Shown one piece after another: positions 8,455 to 16,739 of a stretch of 58,253 nt of DNA. Below the pieces are notes generated by a model that saw only the letters and a program-made list of their open reading frames with translations, made no database searches and was not told the origin of the DNA. This DNA is from Robinsoniella sp. (lineage in GTDB: Bacteria > Bacillota > Clostridia > Lachnospirales > Lachnospiraceae): contig JALEVQ010000118.1 of NCBI GenBank assembly GCA_022788205.1, forward strand, positions 1-58,253, in the 5' to 3' direction. Within the stretch, counting starts at the first letter, position 1. Every line of letters begins with the position of its first letter. Made by a program: the position numbers and the translations under genes.

Positions 8455-8766
8455 TTAACTGGTCTCGTGGAGTACCTTCTCTATGGCTTTTGCAAGTCCC
8501 GCATCCTGCACTGCGAGAGATGCGCGAAATTCCTTTCCCATAGCCTTTCCCAATTCGTCCTTCGTCCCATAAAAAGAAATCGGCACCTGATAATAATCAC
8601 ACATATTCCGAAATTTCTTTTTGGTATTCTCGGATGCTTCTTCCGAAACGATCACAAGGTGCGCATATCCTGTCTTTACGGATTTTTCGGTGGAAAACTC
8701 ACCGCTTGTGACCTTTCCCGCTTTTGTCGCCAGCCCGATCAGAGATAACACTTTATTTTGACTCAA
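8455..8766 (-). CDS. ylxQ: L7Ae-family ribosomal-like protein YlxQ
   Basis: This is a small RNA-binding protein of the L7Ae/L30e family, found between rnpM (ylxR) and infB in Firmicutes; some members bind kink-turn RNA. The product, about 103 aa, shows KVLSLIGLATKAGKVTSGE at the N-terminus and LVIVSEEASENT in the middle, the family signature. No ATG start is available. The TTG at 8764-8766 is preferred because the AGAGGAG site lies 10 nt before it; another TTG at 8775 is only 1 nt from that site. Both starts overlap the end of the preceding gene. The exact cellular role is not established. Confidence 0.88.
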   Translation of the reverse strand: MSQNKVLSLIGLATKAGKVTSGEFSTEKSVKTGYAHLVIVSEEASENTKKKFRNMCDYYQVPISFYGTKDELGKAMGKEFRASLAVQDAGLAKAIEKVLHETS

Positions 8767-9031
8767 TCTGCTCAATCTCCTCTTTCAAACTTTCATATAC
8801 CGACTGTGGAATGTTCGTCTTCAGAGAGCGCTCCAAACCTTTATTTTTTATCGATTTTTCAAAACACTCTCTGGAAAAACATACGTATGCACCTCTGCCA
8901 TTTTTTCTTCCTGTCAGATCGATGACAATCTCACCTTCTGGTGTCTTCAGAATTCTCATCATCTCTTTTTTGCTTTTCATTTCCTGACATCCGATACATT
9001 TGCGCATCGGCACCTTTTTTCCCTGACTCAT
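8753..9031 (-). CDS. rnpM: YlxR family RNase P modulator RnpM
   Basis: YlxR (DUF448) proteins sit between nusA and infB in Firmicutes. The B. subtilis homologue binds RNase P RNA and modulates its activity. The 92-aa product shows the signature MRKCIGCQEMKSKKEMMRI near residues 9-27 and the central TGRKNGRGAYVC motif at about residues 40-51, which is diagnostic. The ATG follows GTAAGGAGAAACG. Its stop overlaps the start of ylxQ. The identification is secure at family level. Confidence 0.95.
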   Translation of the reverse strand: MSQGKKVPMRKCIGCQEMKSKKEMMRILKTPEGEIVIDLTGRKNGRGAYVCFSRECFEKSIKNKGLERSLKTNIPQSVYESLKEEIEQIESK

Positions 9032-9040
9032 CGTTTCTCC

Positions 9041-10207
9041 TTACTCTTCGATAATGATACTGTCATCCTCAAAATCTTCTATCTGTTCCCCATATTGCTG
9101 TTCTGATTCCAGTCCTTCTTCCTCGTAATATCCTTCTTCGTCGAGATGCTCAAATTCCCCACTCTCTCTCGCCTGTGTTTCACTCTTGATGTCAATCTTA
9201 AATCCTGTCAGTCTCGCTGCCAGTCTCGCATTCTGTCCTTCTTTGCCGATAGCCAGTGACAGCTGATGATCCGGCACGATGACTTTGGCGGTTTTCTCGC
9301 CGTCATCGGAAACTTCTGCGATGACAGAAATCACCTTCGCAGGACTTAACGCATTCTCAATCAAAAACGCTGCATTGTCGCTCCAATTGATGACATCAAT
9401 CTTTTCTCCACGCAGCTCGTTGACAATCGCGTTGACTCTGGAACCATTCGGTCCCACACATGCGCCGACGGCATCTACATCCGGATTGTTGGACCACACG
9501 GCGATCTTTGTTCTGCTTCCTGCCTCCCTGGCAATGCTCTTGATCTCCACAGTTCCTTCTATTACTTCCGGCACTTCTGACTCAAACAGTCTCTTCACCA
9601 ACTCCGGATGTGTTCTGGAGACAAGAATCTTTGGTCCTTTCGGTGTATCCTTCACTTCCAGAACGTATACTTTGATTCGCTCGGTCGGTCTGAATTTTTC
9701 GCCCTTGATCTGCTCATTTTCATTGAGCATAGCGTCCACTTTTCCCATGTTGATGCTGACATTTTTCCCAACATAGCGCTGTACAATACCTGTCACCACA
9801 TCTTTTTCTTTCTCATAATACTGTTTATACAGCACTTTTCGTTCCTCTTCACGGATCTTCTGCAAAATCACATTTTTTGCATTCTGCGTCGCAATTCTGC
9901 CGAACTCTTTTGATTTGATTTCCACATTGACGATATCTCCGATCTCATACTTTGTGTTCATCAATTTTGCGTTCGCCAGACTGATCTCCATGACATCATC
10001 TTCCACTTTTTCTACAACCGTCTTTTCTGCGTAAACCCCAAAATCGCACGTCTCCGGATCAATAAATACCTTTATATTATCCGACTTTCCAAAGTGGTTC
10101 TTACAGGCTTGAATCAGCGACTGCTCAATCGCCTCTAACAAAGTATCTTTGCTGATATCTTTCTCCTTTTCCAGAATATTCAAAGCCTCTAATAATTCAT
10201 TGTTCAT
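9041..10207 (-). CDS. nusA: Transcription termination/antitermination factor NusA
   Basis: NusA binds RNA polymerase and modulates pausing, termination and antitermination. The 388-aa protein has the N-terminal RNA polymerase-binding domain (residues 1-125), an S1 domain (about 135-200: VTGIVQRYVGKNVSINMG) and two KH domains, with GACVGPNGSRVNAIVNEL and AIGKEGQNARLAARLTG as the KH loops. It ends in a strongly acidic tail rich in E, D and Y. Length fits the Firmicute form, which lacks the E. coli C-terminal repeats. It follows rimP by 22 nt and precedes rnpM by 9 nt. NusA often controls its own operon, which makes the leader hairpin at 10784-10809 of interest. Confidence 0.97.
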   Translation of the reverse strand: MNNELLEALNILEKEKDISKDTLLEAIEQSLIQACKNHFGKSDNIKVFIDPETCDFGVYAEKTVVEKVEDDVMEISLANAKLMNTKYEIGDIVNVEIKSKEFGRIATQNAKNVILQKIREEERKVLYKQYYEKEKDVVTGIVQRYVGKNVSINMGKVDAMLNENEQIKGEKFRPTERIKVYVLEVKDTPKGPKILVSRTHPELVKRLFESEVPEVIEGTVEIKSIAREAGSRTKIAVWSNNPDVDAVGACVGPNGSRVNAIVNELRGEKIDVINWSDNAAFLIENALSPAKVISVIAEVSDDGEKTAKVIVPDHQLSLAIGKEGQNARLAARLTGFKIDIKSETQARESGEFEHLDEEGYYEEEGLESEQQYGEQIEDFEDDSIIIEE

Positions 10208-10229
10208 GATTTAATATTTCCTCCTTTAA

Positions 10230-10697
10230 TTAAAAGTCGAAGGCAAGCCTGACCAGAGCAATGTCAGTTCTTGCAAACGTCATCTCTTCCTCATTTTCCA
10301 GTTCAATCGTAATGCTGTCTTTATCATATGCTTTTAAAATGCCGGTAAATTCTTTCTGCCGGTTGACAGCGCGATAAGTGCGTACTTCCACTTCTTCTCC
10401 CAGACTGCGTGCAAAATCTTTTTCCTTCTTCAATGGTCTTCCAAGACCCGGTGAGCTGACTTCTAATATATAAGCTTCCTCCACAAAATCTTTTTCATCC
10501 AGCTTGTCGCTCAGTTCTCTGCTAATTACCTCACAGTCATCTACCGTGATTCCTCCCGGCTTGTCAATATATGCCCTTAGATACCAGTTTCCTCCCTCTT
10601 TGACATACTCCACATCGACCAACTCAAACCCATGTCTCTCAATCATAGGATTCAGGATTTCTTCTGTCTTCTGCTCATATATTTCTTTTTTTGTCAT
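10230..10697 (-). CDS. rimP: Ribosome maturation factor RimP
   Basis: RimP is needed for 30S subunit maturation. The 155-aa product shows LVDVEYVKEGGNWYLRAYID, ISRELSDKLDEKDFVEEAYILEVSSPGLGRPL and the C-terminal SH3-like domain. The ATG at 10695-10697 is chosen: AGAGAGG lies 8 nt before it and the length matches the family. An in-frame ATG at 10721 has no ribosome binding site. This ATG overlaps, as ATGA, the stop of a 36-codon upstream ORF. It is the first conventional gene of the nusA-infB operon and has a clear promoter at 10843-10871. Confidence 0.95.
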   Translation of the reverse strand: MTKKEIYEQKTEEILNPMIERHGFELVDVEYVKEGGNWYLRAYIDKPGGITVDDCEVISRELSDKLDEKDFVEEAYILEVSSPGLGRPLKKEKDFARSLGEEVEVRTYRAVNRQKEFTGILKAYDKDSITIELENEEEMTFARTDIALVRLAFDF

Positions 10698-10804
10698 CCG
10701 ATCCGCCTCTCTTTGTCCCATTTTTCTAGTTCTTCTGCAGCTGTCTTAGCCGCAGCCATATCTGTTTTGCTGTTATGCACAAACGAGAGTGGACACTTGT
10801 CCAC
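10694..10804 (-). CDS. Upstream ORF in the rimP leader, 36 codons
   Basis: A GTG at 10802-10804, with AGAGGAG 5 nt upstream, opens a 36-codon frame starting MDKCPLSFVHNSKTD and ending EKWDKERRIG. Its TGA overlaps the rimP ATG as ATGA, the arrangement of translational coupling. The start codon lies in the 5' arm of the palindrome at 10784-10809. The second half is rich in A, E and K and could form an amphipathic helix. I do not recognise the peptide. It may be a real small protein, a leader peptide, or chance; the good ribosome binding site and the overlap favour translation. Confidence 0.45.
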   Translation of the reverse strand: MDKCPLSFVHNSKTDMAAAKTAAEELEKWDKERRIG

Positions 10805-10809
10805 TCTCG
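10784..10809 (-). promoter_or_regulatory. Perfect palindrome / hairpin in the rimP-nusA leader
   Basis: CGAGAGTGGACA and TGTCCACTCTCG flank a central CT, giving an 11-12 bp perfect stem. It begins about 27 nt after the start predicted from the 10843-10871 promoter. On the minus strand it is followed by TTTGTG, a poor T-run. It could act as an attenuator, as an intrinsic end for transcripts from the topoisomerase gene upstream, or as a hairpin covering the start of the upstream ORF. Confidence 0.6.
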
Positions 10810-10842
10810 CTCCTCTAGTAACATTTACACTTAATCTTCATC

Positions 10843-10871
10843 ATTATAGCACTGTTTTCTCTCGATTGCAA
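10843..10871 (-). promoter_or_regulatory. Promoter of the rimP-nusA-infB operon
   Basis: TTGCAA (10866-10871), 17 nt, TATAAT (10843-10848). The -10 is perfect. It lies just after the stop of the parC-like gene and about 145 nt before rimP. Confidence 0.75.
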
Positions 10872-10887
10872 GCCCTAATTTTGACTT

Positions 10888-13137
10888 TCATCTCGGTCTT
10901 GTGCCTTTGCTGTCTCTCTTTGATATCTTTATCTTTTGAAGATGAACCTCTTTTTCTCTGCTCATCACTACTTGATCTTCTGGCTCCTCATTTTCGTTCT
11001 GTCTCAAGAAATAGATTGCTTCCAGCTCATCTTTCTCTGCCATTTTCATTCCGCGCACCCCAAGTGCTGCCTTCTTCTGAATTGGAATCTCCGAGAGAGC
11101 AAATCGCAGAAAATATCCGTCCTTCGACTGCAGTACAACATGATCTTCCATGCCGACGATTGCCACAAGCATCAGACGATCGTTTTCCCCGATCTTCGTC
11201 GCCGCCACCATGCGCTTCGACGCCTCAAATTCTGTTCCATCCATCAGCTTCATCATCCCATGTCTCGTTGCAAACAGAAGACATGACTGCCGAATCGTCT
11301 CAAGTGCTTCTATATACAGAATTTCTTCCTCGCTGCTATTGTAATTGCATACATTGTCGATCGGGGTTCCTTTATCGCGGAATCTTCCAAACGGCAAATC
11401 CTGTACTTTCAAGAGATGTTCTTTCCCTGCATCTGTAAAAATACAGATCTTGTCTGTATTTTTACAGAAGATCACATATCGGTTCTCCTTATCCGCTGCT
11501 TCTTTGTTTCGCTCATACACGGTCCTGTCAATCACCCTGGCATATCCAAAACGATCCATCAGGAAGACTACTTCCATCTCTTCCATTTTTTTCTCTTCGT
11601 ATACGGCTTCTTCCGCATTCTCCACCACGGTCTTCCGCGGCTTAGCATATTCTTTCTTCAGGCTGTCGATATCTTTGATAATCACCCTCGCCATAGAGCT
11701 GTAATTATTTAAAATATCTTCATACGTCTCAATATTCTTTAATGTTTTCTCATACTCTTTTTCGAGTGCCTCAATCTCCAGACCACTCAGCTTGTAGAGA
11801 CGCATCTCTAAAATGGCATCCGCCTGTCTCTCAGTGAAACGGAGTGACGACGCCTCCTTCTGCGATGATTTTTTCCGGAAAGTAATCCCCTCTGTTGTGC
11901 CATTCACGAGACAATCTTTGACCTGTTTCTGGTTTTTACTTCCCCTCAAAATCTCAATGATCAGATCTATCACATCATATGCTTTGATGAGACCTTCCTG
12001 TATCTCCTTTTTCTCAAGCTCTTTCTTCAACAGATTCTGATACTTTCTGTTTGCCAGCTCAAACTGGAACTCCACATGGTGCTCGATAATCTCCTTAAGC
12101 CCCAGTGTCTCTGGTTTTCCGTCACAGACAGCAAGCATATTCACGCCAAAGGTATCTTCAAGGCGTGTCTTTTTATAGAGCAGATTAATGATATTCTGTG
12201 CATCAGCGTCTTTCTTGAGTTCCAAAACAATACGGATCCCCTCTTTTGAGGACTGGTTTGAGATATCGATAATCTCAGGCGCCTTTTTCGTCTCTATCAG
12301 GTTTGCCACATCATTTAAAAATTTTCCGATGTTTGCACCCATCATGGTGTAGGGAATCTCCGTGATCACAATTTTCTGTTTTCCGCCTTTTCCTTTCTCG
12401 ACCTCTACCTTGCCGCGCAGACGAATCTTTCCCGTTCCTTTCTCGTAGATCTCTTCCAATTCATCTTTGTTGATGATGATACCGCCTGTCGGGAAATCTG
12501 GTCCCTGCACATATTTCATCAACTCTTTTGTCGTGATCTCTCTATTTTTGATCGCTGCTTTGACTGCATCAAGCACTTCTCCCAGATTGTGCGGCGGAAT
12601 GCTTGTCACCATGCCGACCGCAATTCCCTCGGATCCATTGACCAGAAGATTCGGCAGACGCACCGGAAGGACTTCCGGCTCTTTTCCGGTTGCATCAAAG
12701 TTTGGCACAAAATCAACGACATCCTGGTCGAGATCTCTCAAAAACACCTCCTGTGTCACTTTCTGAAGCCGTGCCTCTGTGTAACGCATGGCGGCCGCCC
12801 CGTCTCCCTCGATCGATCCAAAATTTCCATGCCCATCCACAAGCGGCATGCCTTTTTTAAATTCCTGCGCCATAACCACCAGCGCTTCATAGATTGAACT
12901 GTCACCGTGCGGATGATATTTACCCATCGTGTCCCCGACAATTCTCGCACATTTTCGATAAGGCTTGTCATACTTGATTCCCAGCTCATACATATCATAC
13001 AGTGTTCTTCTCTGCACCGGCTTTAAGCCATCCCTCACATCTGGCAGTGCTCTGGCGACAATGACGCTCATCGCATAATCAATGTAAGATTTTTGCATGA
13101 CGTCTGCATATTCGGTTCGTATAATCTGTTCTTCCAT
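10888..13137 (-). CDS. parC: Type IIA topoisomerase subunit A (topoisomerase IV ParC-like)
   Basis: This is the DNA cleavage/religation subunit of a type IIA topoisomerase, pairing with the adjacent B subunit. The 749-aa protein opens with the breakage-reunion domain: RDGLKPVQRRTLYDMYELG, KSARIVGD-type KCARIVGDTMGKYHPHGDSS, and AAAMRYTEARL with the catalytic Tyr near residue 116. The beta-pinwheel C-terminal domain (about 500-749) is short and has no QRRGGKG-type GyrA box; the equivalent blade reads DKGTPIDN. That, and the length, favour topoisomerase IV over gyrase. Automatic annotation could also call it gyrA. The ATG follows GAAGGAGAAGGAGCGAAGG, 50 nt after the partner gene. Confidence 0.88.
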   Translation of the reverse strand: MEEQIIRTEYADVMQKSYIDYAMSVIVARALPDVRDGLKPVQRRTLYDMYELGIKYDKPYRKCARIVGDTMGKYHPHGDSSIYEALVVMAQEFKKGMPLVDGHGNFGSIEGDGAAAMRYTEARLQKVTQEVFLRDLDQDVVDFVPNFDATGKEPEVLPVRLPNLLVNGSEGIAVGMVTSIPPHNLGEVLDAVKAAIKNREITTKELMKYVQGPDFPTGGIIINKDELEEIYEKGTGKIRLRGKVEVEKGKGGKQKIVITEIPYTMMGANIGKFLNDVANLIETKKAPEIIDISNQSSKEGIRIVLELKKDADAQNIINLLYKKTRLEDTFGVNMLAVCDGKPETLGLKEIIEHHVEFQFELANRKYQNLLKKELEKKEIQEGLIKAYDVIDLIIEILRGSKNQKQVKDCLVNGTTEGITFRKKSSQKEASSLRFTERQADAILEMRLYKLSGLEIEALEKEYEKTLKNIETYEDILNNYSSMARVIIKDIDSLKKEYAKPRKTVVENAEEAVYEEKKMEEMEVVFLMDRFGYARVIDRTVYERNKEAADKENRYVIFCKNTDKICIFTDAGKEHLLKVQDLPFGRFRDKGTPIDNVCNYNSSEEEILYIEALETIRQSCLLFATRHGMMKLMDGTEFEASKRMVAATKIGENDRLMLVAIVGMEDHVVLQSKDGYFLRFALSEIPIQKKAALGVRGMKMAEKDELEAIYFLRQNENEEPEDQVVMSREKEVHLQKIKISKRDSKGTRPR

Positions 13138-13187
13138 CCTTCGCTCCTTCTCCTTCTATTGCTCCATCCATGTCACAAATTGCGATT

Positions 13188-15110
13188 CTATACATCCAAT
13201 TCTGCATCATTTGCGTGCTCATAGATAAATGCTTTTCTTGGCGGGACGTCATTGCCCATCAGCATTTCCGTCACATCGGATGCAATCCTTGCATCCTCAA
13301 TCTCCACGCGCTTTAAAATTCGGGTCTTTGGGTCCAGCGTCGTCTCCCAGAGCTGTTCCGGATCCATCTCACCGAGTCCTTTGTAGCGCTGAAGCGTAAA
13401 GCTTCCTCTATGTGTCTTTCGGTACTTCTCCAAAGCCTTGTCATCATACAGATATTCTTCTTTTCCCCGCGCCGGCATCACTTTATATAATGGCGGCATT
13501 GCGATATAGACATGTCCTTCATAGATCAAGTCCGGCATAAAGCGATAAAACAGTGTCAAAAGCAACGTGCAGATATGTGCCCCGTCGACATCCGCATCTG
13601 CCATGATAATGATCTTGTCATATCGCAGCTTTGTGATGTCAAAGTCATTTCCATATCCTTCCGAAAATCCGCATCCAAACGCATTAATCATCGTCTTGAT
13701 CTCTGCATTGGCAAGCACTTTGTCGATACTTGCTTTCTCCACGTTCAAAATCTTTCCTCGAATTGGCAGGATCGCCTGGAAGTTTCGATCTCGCGCTGTC
13801 TTTGCAGATCCGCCGGCAGAGTCTCCCTCCACAATAAAGATCTCGCACTGAGATGCATCGCGGCTCTCACAGTTGGCAAGCTTTCCATTGGAGTCAAACG
13901 AATACTTCTGCTTCGTCAACATATTGGTCTTCGTCTTCTCCTCCGCCTTCCTGATCTTTGCCGCCTTCTCCGCACAGCCGAGCACTGTCTTTAAAATCTC
14001 CAGATTTCGGTCAAAATAGCGCACAATTTCCTCACCGACAATCTTGCTTGTCGCTTTTGCTGCATCCTGATTGTCCAGTTTCGTCTTCGTCTGACCCTCA
14101 AAGCGCGGAGCCGGATGTTTGACGGAGATCACCGCTGTCAGACCGTTTCGGATATCCGCTCCCGTAAAGTTTGCATCTTTCTCTTTTAAGATGCCCAATT
14201 CCCGCGCATAAGTGTTCATGACCGTGGTGAAAATCGTCTTAAATCCTGTCAGATGGGTTCCGCCTTCCGCATTATAAATATTGTTGCAAAACCCCAGCAC
14301 ATTCTCATGAAATTCATTGACATACTGGAATGCACACTCCACCGTGATGCCCTCACTCTCCCCCTTGAGATAAACCGGCTCGTGGAGTACTTCCTTTTTC
14401 TTATCGAGGTCTTTCACGAAGCCGATAATCCCGTCTGGCTCATGATATTCGATCTGTTCCTCCTGACCTTCTCTCTTATCGCAGAAAAAAATCGTCAATT
14501 CCGGATTCAAATATGCCGTCTCATGCAGTCTGCTCTTGACTTCTGTCGCTGAAAAGCTTGTCTTCTCAAAAATCTCAGGATCCGGAAGAAAGTTAATCTT
14601 CGTCCCTGTCTTTTTTGTCTTGCCCACAATCGGCAGCAGTCCGTCCTCCAGTTCCAACACTGGTATACCTCTCTCGTAACAGTCATGGTGAATGGCACCT
14701 TCACGGCTGACCCAGATCTCCAATCGCTCTGACAAAGCATTGACCACCGAGGAGCCTACTCCATGAAGCCCACCGCTGGTCTTATAGACAGAGTTATCAA
14801 ATTTTCCTCCTGCGTGGAGTGTCGTAAAAACCAGTCTCTCCGCTGAGATTCCTTTCTCGTGCATACCGACCGGAATTCCGCGTCCATTGTCCACGACCGT
14901 CGCTGATCCATCACGCTCCAGGGTCACTTCGATCCTGTCGCAGAAACCAGCCAGATGCTCATCGACAGAATTATCTACAATCTCATAAATCAGATGGTTT
15001 AATCCCTTTCTGGAAACGCTTCCGATGTACATACCCGGACGTTTCCTCACCGCCTCAAGTCCTTCTAAAACTGAAATGCTGCTCGCATCATATGTTACCT
15101 GTTTTGTCAT
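13188..15110 (-). CDS. parE: Type IIA topoisomerase subunit B (ParE-like)
   Basis: This is the ATPase subunit of a gyrase/topoisomerase IV. The 640-aa protein shows the GHKL ATP-binding motifs EIVDNSVDEHLAG, VVDNGRGIPVG and TSGGLHGVGSSVVNAL in its first 120 residues. The TOPRIM domain has FIVEGDSAGGSAK and IIMADADVDGAHI, and the C-terminus carries RYKGLGEMDPEQLWETTLDP. The length excludes the long proteobacterial GyrB insert. Assignment to ParE rather than GyrB rests on pairing with the A subunit, which lacks a GyrA box. It has its own promoter (15145-15174). Confidence 0.9.
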   Translation of the reverse strand: MTKQVTYDASSISVLEGLEAVRKRPGMYIGSVSRKGLNHLIYEIVDNSVDEHLAGFCDRIEVTLERDGSATVVDNGRGIPVGMHEKGISAERLVFTTLHAGGKFDNSVYKTSGGLHGVGSSVVNALSERLEIWVSREGAIHHDCYERGIPVLELEDGLLPIVGKTKKTGTKINFLPDPEIFEKTSFSATEVKSRLHETAYLNPELTIFFCDKREGQEEQIEYHEPDGIIGFVKDLDKKKEVLHEPVYLKGESEGITVECAFQYVNEFHENVLGFCNNIYNAEGGTHLTGFKTIFTTVMNTYARELGILKEKDANFTGADIRNGLTAVISVKHPAPRFEGQTKTKLDNQDAAKATSKIVGEEIVRYFDRNLEILKTVLGCAEKAAKIRKAEEKTKTNMLTKQKYSFDSNGKLANCESRDASQCEIFIVEGDSAGGSAKTARDRNFQAILPIRGKILNVEKASIDKVLANAEIKTMINAFGCGFSEGYGNDFDITKLRYDKIIIMADADVDGAHICTLLLTLFYRFMPDLIYEGHVYIAMPPLYKVMPARGKEEYLYDDKALEKYRKTHRGSFTLQRYKGLGEMDPEQLWETTLDPKTRILKRVEIEDARIASDVTEMLMGNDVPPRKAFIYEHANDAELDV

Positions 15111-15144
15111 GATTCATTTCCTTTCCTAAAATCGTCTAATCGCT

Positions 15145-15174
15145 ATTATAACAACACTTCCACAAAAAATGCAA
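15145..15174 (-). promoter_or_regulatory. parE-parC promoter
   Basis: TTGCAT (15169-15174), 18 nt, TATAAT (15145-15150), about 35 nt before the parE ATG. A perfect 14-bp palindrome GCTTTTCGAAAAGC (15198-15211) lies 24 nt upstream of the -35. Confidence 0.65.
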
Positions 15175-15232
15175 GCGAAAAAACAGAACATAGGATCGCT
15201 TTTCGAAAAGCATCGCACTTTTCTCAAAATCA

Positions 15233-15317
15233 AAGGCTGTCACAAAAGATTCAAACTATGGAACTTTCCTGAATATCTATCATCCGTTCCATAATTCTCT
15301 TCTTTTTTAACAGCCTT
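15233..15317 (-). terminator. Dispersed hairpin element, copy 1; terminator of the CAP-domain gene
   Basis: AAGGCTGT and ACAGCCTT bound an 85-nt inverted repeat. The outer arm continues as CACAAAAGA against TCTTCTTTTTT, and an inner TATGGAAC / GTTCCATA stem completes it. On the minus strand TTTGATTTT follows. It lies 15 nt after the stop of the CAP-domain gene. The arm GGCTGTCACAAAA recurs at 24706, 38169 and 56383. Confidence 0.7.
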
Positions 15318-15332
15318 GTCTGATTCGAGTTT

Positions 15333-16694
15333 TTATATCCACTGTGTCCCGAAGATCTGTACCCAGTACCATCCCCCATTTTGATAGGAAAGTCCGATAC
15401 CAGTATCCTCGTATTCTTCTGTCAGAATGTTTGCGCGGTGTCCCGGAGAATTCATCCAAAGATTCACAATCAGATCTACATTCGGGATGGAAGACGTCGC
15501 CATCGCGATATTTTCGCCCAGCATACTGTAAGTGTACGCTGCACTCACCGCTGTATAATATCCCTGTCCGTTTGGTCTCGTGTGAGAGAAGGAGATGGGC
15601 AGCTCTGGTGCGCGCACAATCGCACCACTCAGCAGATACTTGTTCATCTTCAGAGGAGAAATCCCATACTTCGCTCTCTGCTCGTTGATTGCTGCAAGCA
15701 TCTGATAACAGTACGATCTCCCATCCGCCCCTACGTAGTCACTGCCCAGCCTGCGGTTTGTCGCCATCGACCCATCCTGCAAAAAATAATACCGGTCCTT
15801 TCCCAGGACAACCCAGCCTTTCGCCATCGTTCCTTTGGAAGTCAGATAATATTTCTTCCCGTCACGCGTCATAAAACGGCTGACCACCATCGTTCCGTCA
15901 GAAGAGAAATAATATGTCTCCCCTCCATACGTCTGCCATCCCGTCAGGATCGCTGAGCTTGTATTTAACAAGTATTTTTTTCCATTGAATGTCTTGATTC
16001 CAGGACCATCGATGCGCACTCCGTCGCTCTGAAACAGATAACGTTTTCCGCCGATACTCGTAATTGTTTTTGCCGCTTTTCCTGTCTTCAGAAAATAGAA
16101 GGTTTTACCTCCGATTGTCTTCCAGCGGCTCTTTAACAGCGTATAATCCATACAGATATAATATCGCTCTCCGTTGTAAGAGCGCAGTCCTCTCTCTGCC
16201 TCACCTTTTGCATTAAAGTAATACGTATTGCTTCCCACGGTCTTGAGCATATTTTCCTGGCGATAGCCATTTTCATCAAATCCATAATAGTTGCTGCCAA
16301 TCTTGATCACCCTGTCGACAATCGCATCTCCCGTCTTGCAGAAATACAGGGTATGGCTTCCCAGCTTCATAAAACGACTTTTTACCATCGCCCCATACAG
16401 ACTGCCCGCCTCTCTGCGAAAATAGTAGGATTTTCCATTAATTTTGGCATATCCTGTCACCATATATCCATTGGCGTCAAAATACCATGTATTTGTGTCG
16501 ATCGTGACAAATTCATTTTTTACTTTCTGCCCGTCTCTCCAGTAAACCTTGTGCCCATCCTCTGTCCCGAATCCCTCCGGAATCTGCTGAACCTGCGCTG
16601 CCTCTGATCTCAGAGTTGTCGTTCCCCTCAGATCTCCCAGACTCGCAAAGAACAATCCAGCAAGAATCAAAGCACGATATGTTGTTTTCTTCAC
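15333..16694 (-). CDS. Secreted CAP/SCP-domain protein with cell-wall-binding repeats
   Basis: The 453-aa product starts with a signal peptide (basic KKTTYRALILAGLFFASLG, then a polar region). Residues about 40-320 are roughly a dozen imperfect 20-residue repeats of the choline/wall-binding type (pattern WxxxGGKxYYFxxxGxMxxG, for example GWQTYGGETYYFSSDGTM). The C-terminal 120 residues form a CAP (SCP/PR-1) domain: INEQRAKYGISPLKMN, SFSHTRPNG, LGENIA, WMNSPGHRANIL, GIGLSYQNGGWYWVQIFG. It is predicted to be exported and held on the wall; the activity of bacterial CAP domains is mostly unknown. The start is GTG with GGGAGG 5 nt upstream. It follows the ZorB-like gene by 45 nt and ends at a hairpin terminator, so the three genes may form one transcript. 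Confidence 0.9.
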   Translation of the reverse strand: MKKTTYRALILAGLFFASLGDLRGTTTLRSEAAQVQQIPEGFGTEDGHKVYWRDGQKVKNEFVTIDTNTWYFDANGYMVTGYAKINGKSYYFRREAGSLYGAMVKSRFMKLGSHTLYFCKTGDAIVDRVIKIGSNYYGFDENGYRQENMLKTVGSNTYYFNAKGEAERGLRSYNGERYYICMDYTLLKSRWKTIGGKTFYFLKTGKAAKTITSIGGKRYLFQSDGVRIDGPGIKTFNGKKYLLNTSSAILTGWQTYGGETYYFSSDGTMVVSRFMTRDGKKYYLTSKGTMAKGWVVLGKDRYYFLQDGSMATNRRLGSDYVGADGRSYCYQMLAAINEQRAKYGISPLKMNKYLLSGAIVRAPELPISFSHTRPNGQGYYTAVSAAYTYSMLGENIAMATSSIPNVDLIVNLWMNSPGHRANILTEEYEDTGIGLSYQNGGWYWVQIFGTQWI

Positions 16695-16739
16695 TCTAAC
16701 CTCCCTAACTGCACTTGCCGCAGTTTTCTCTCTCCTTTT

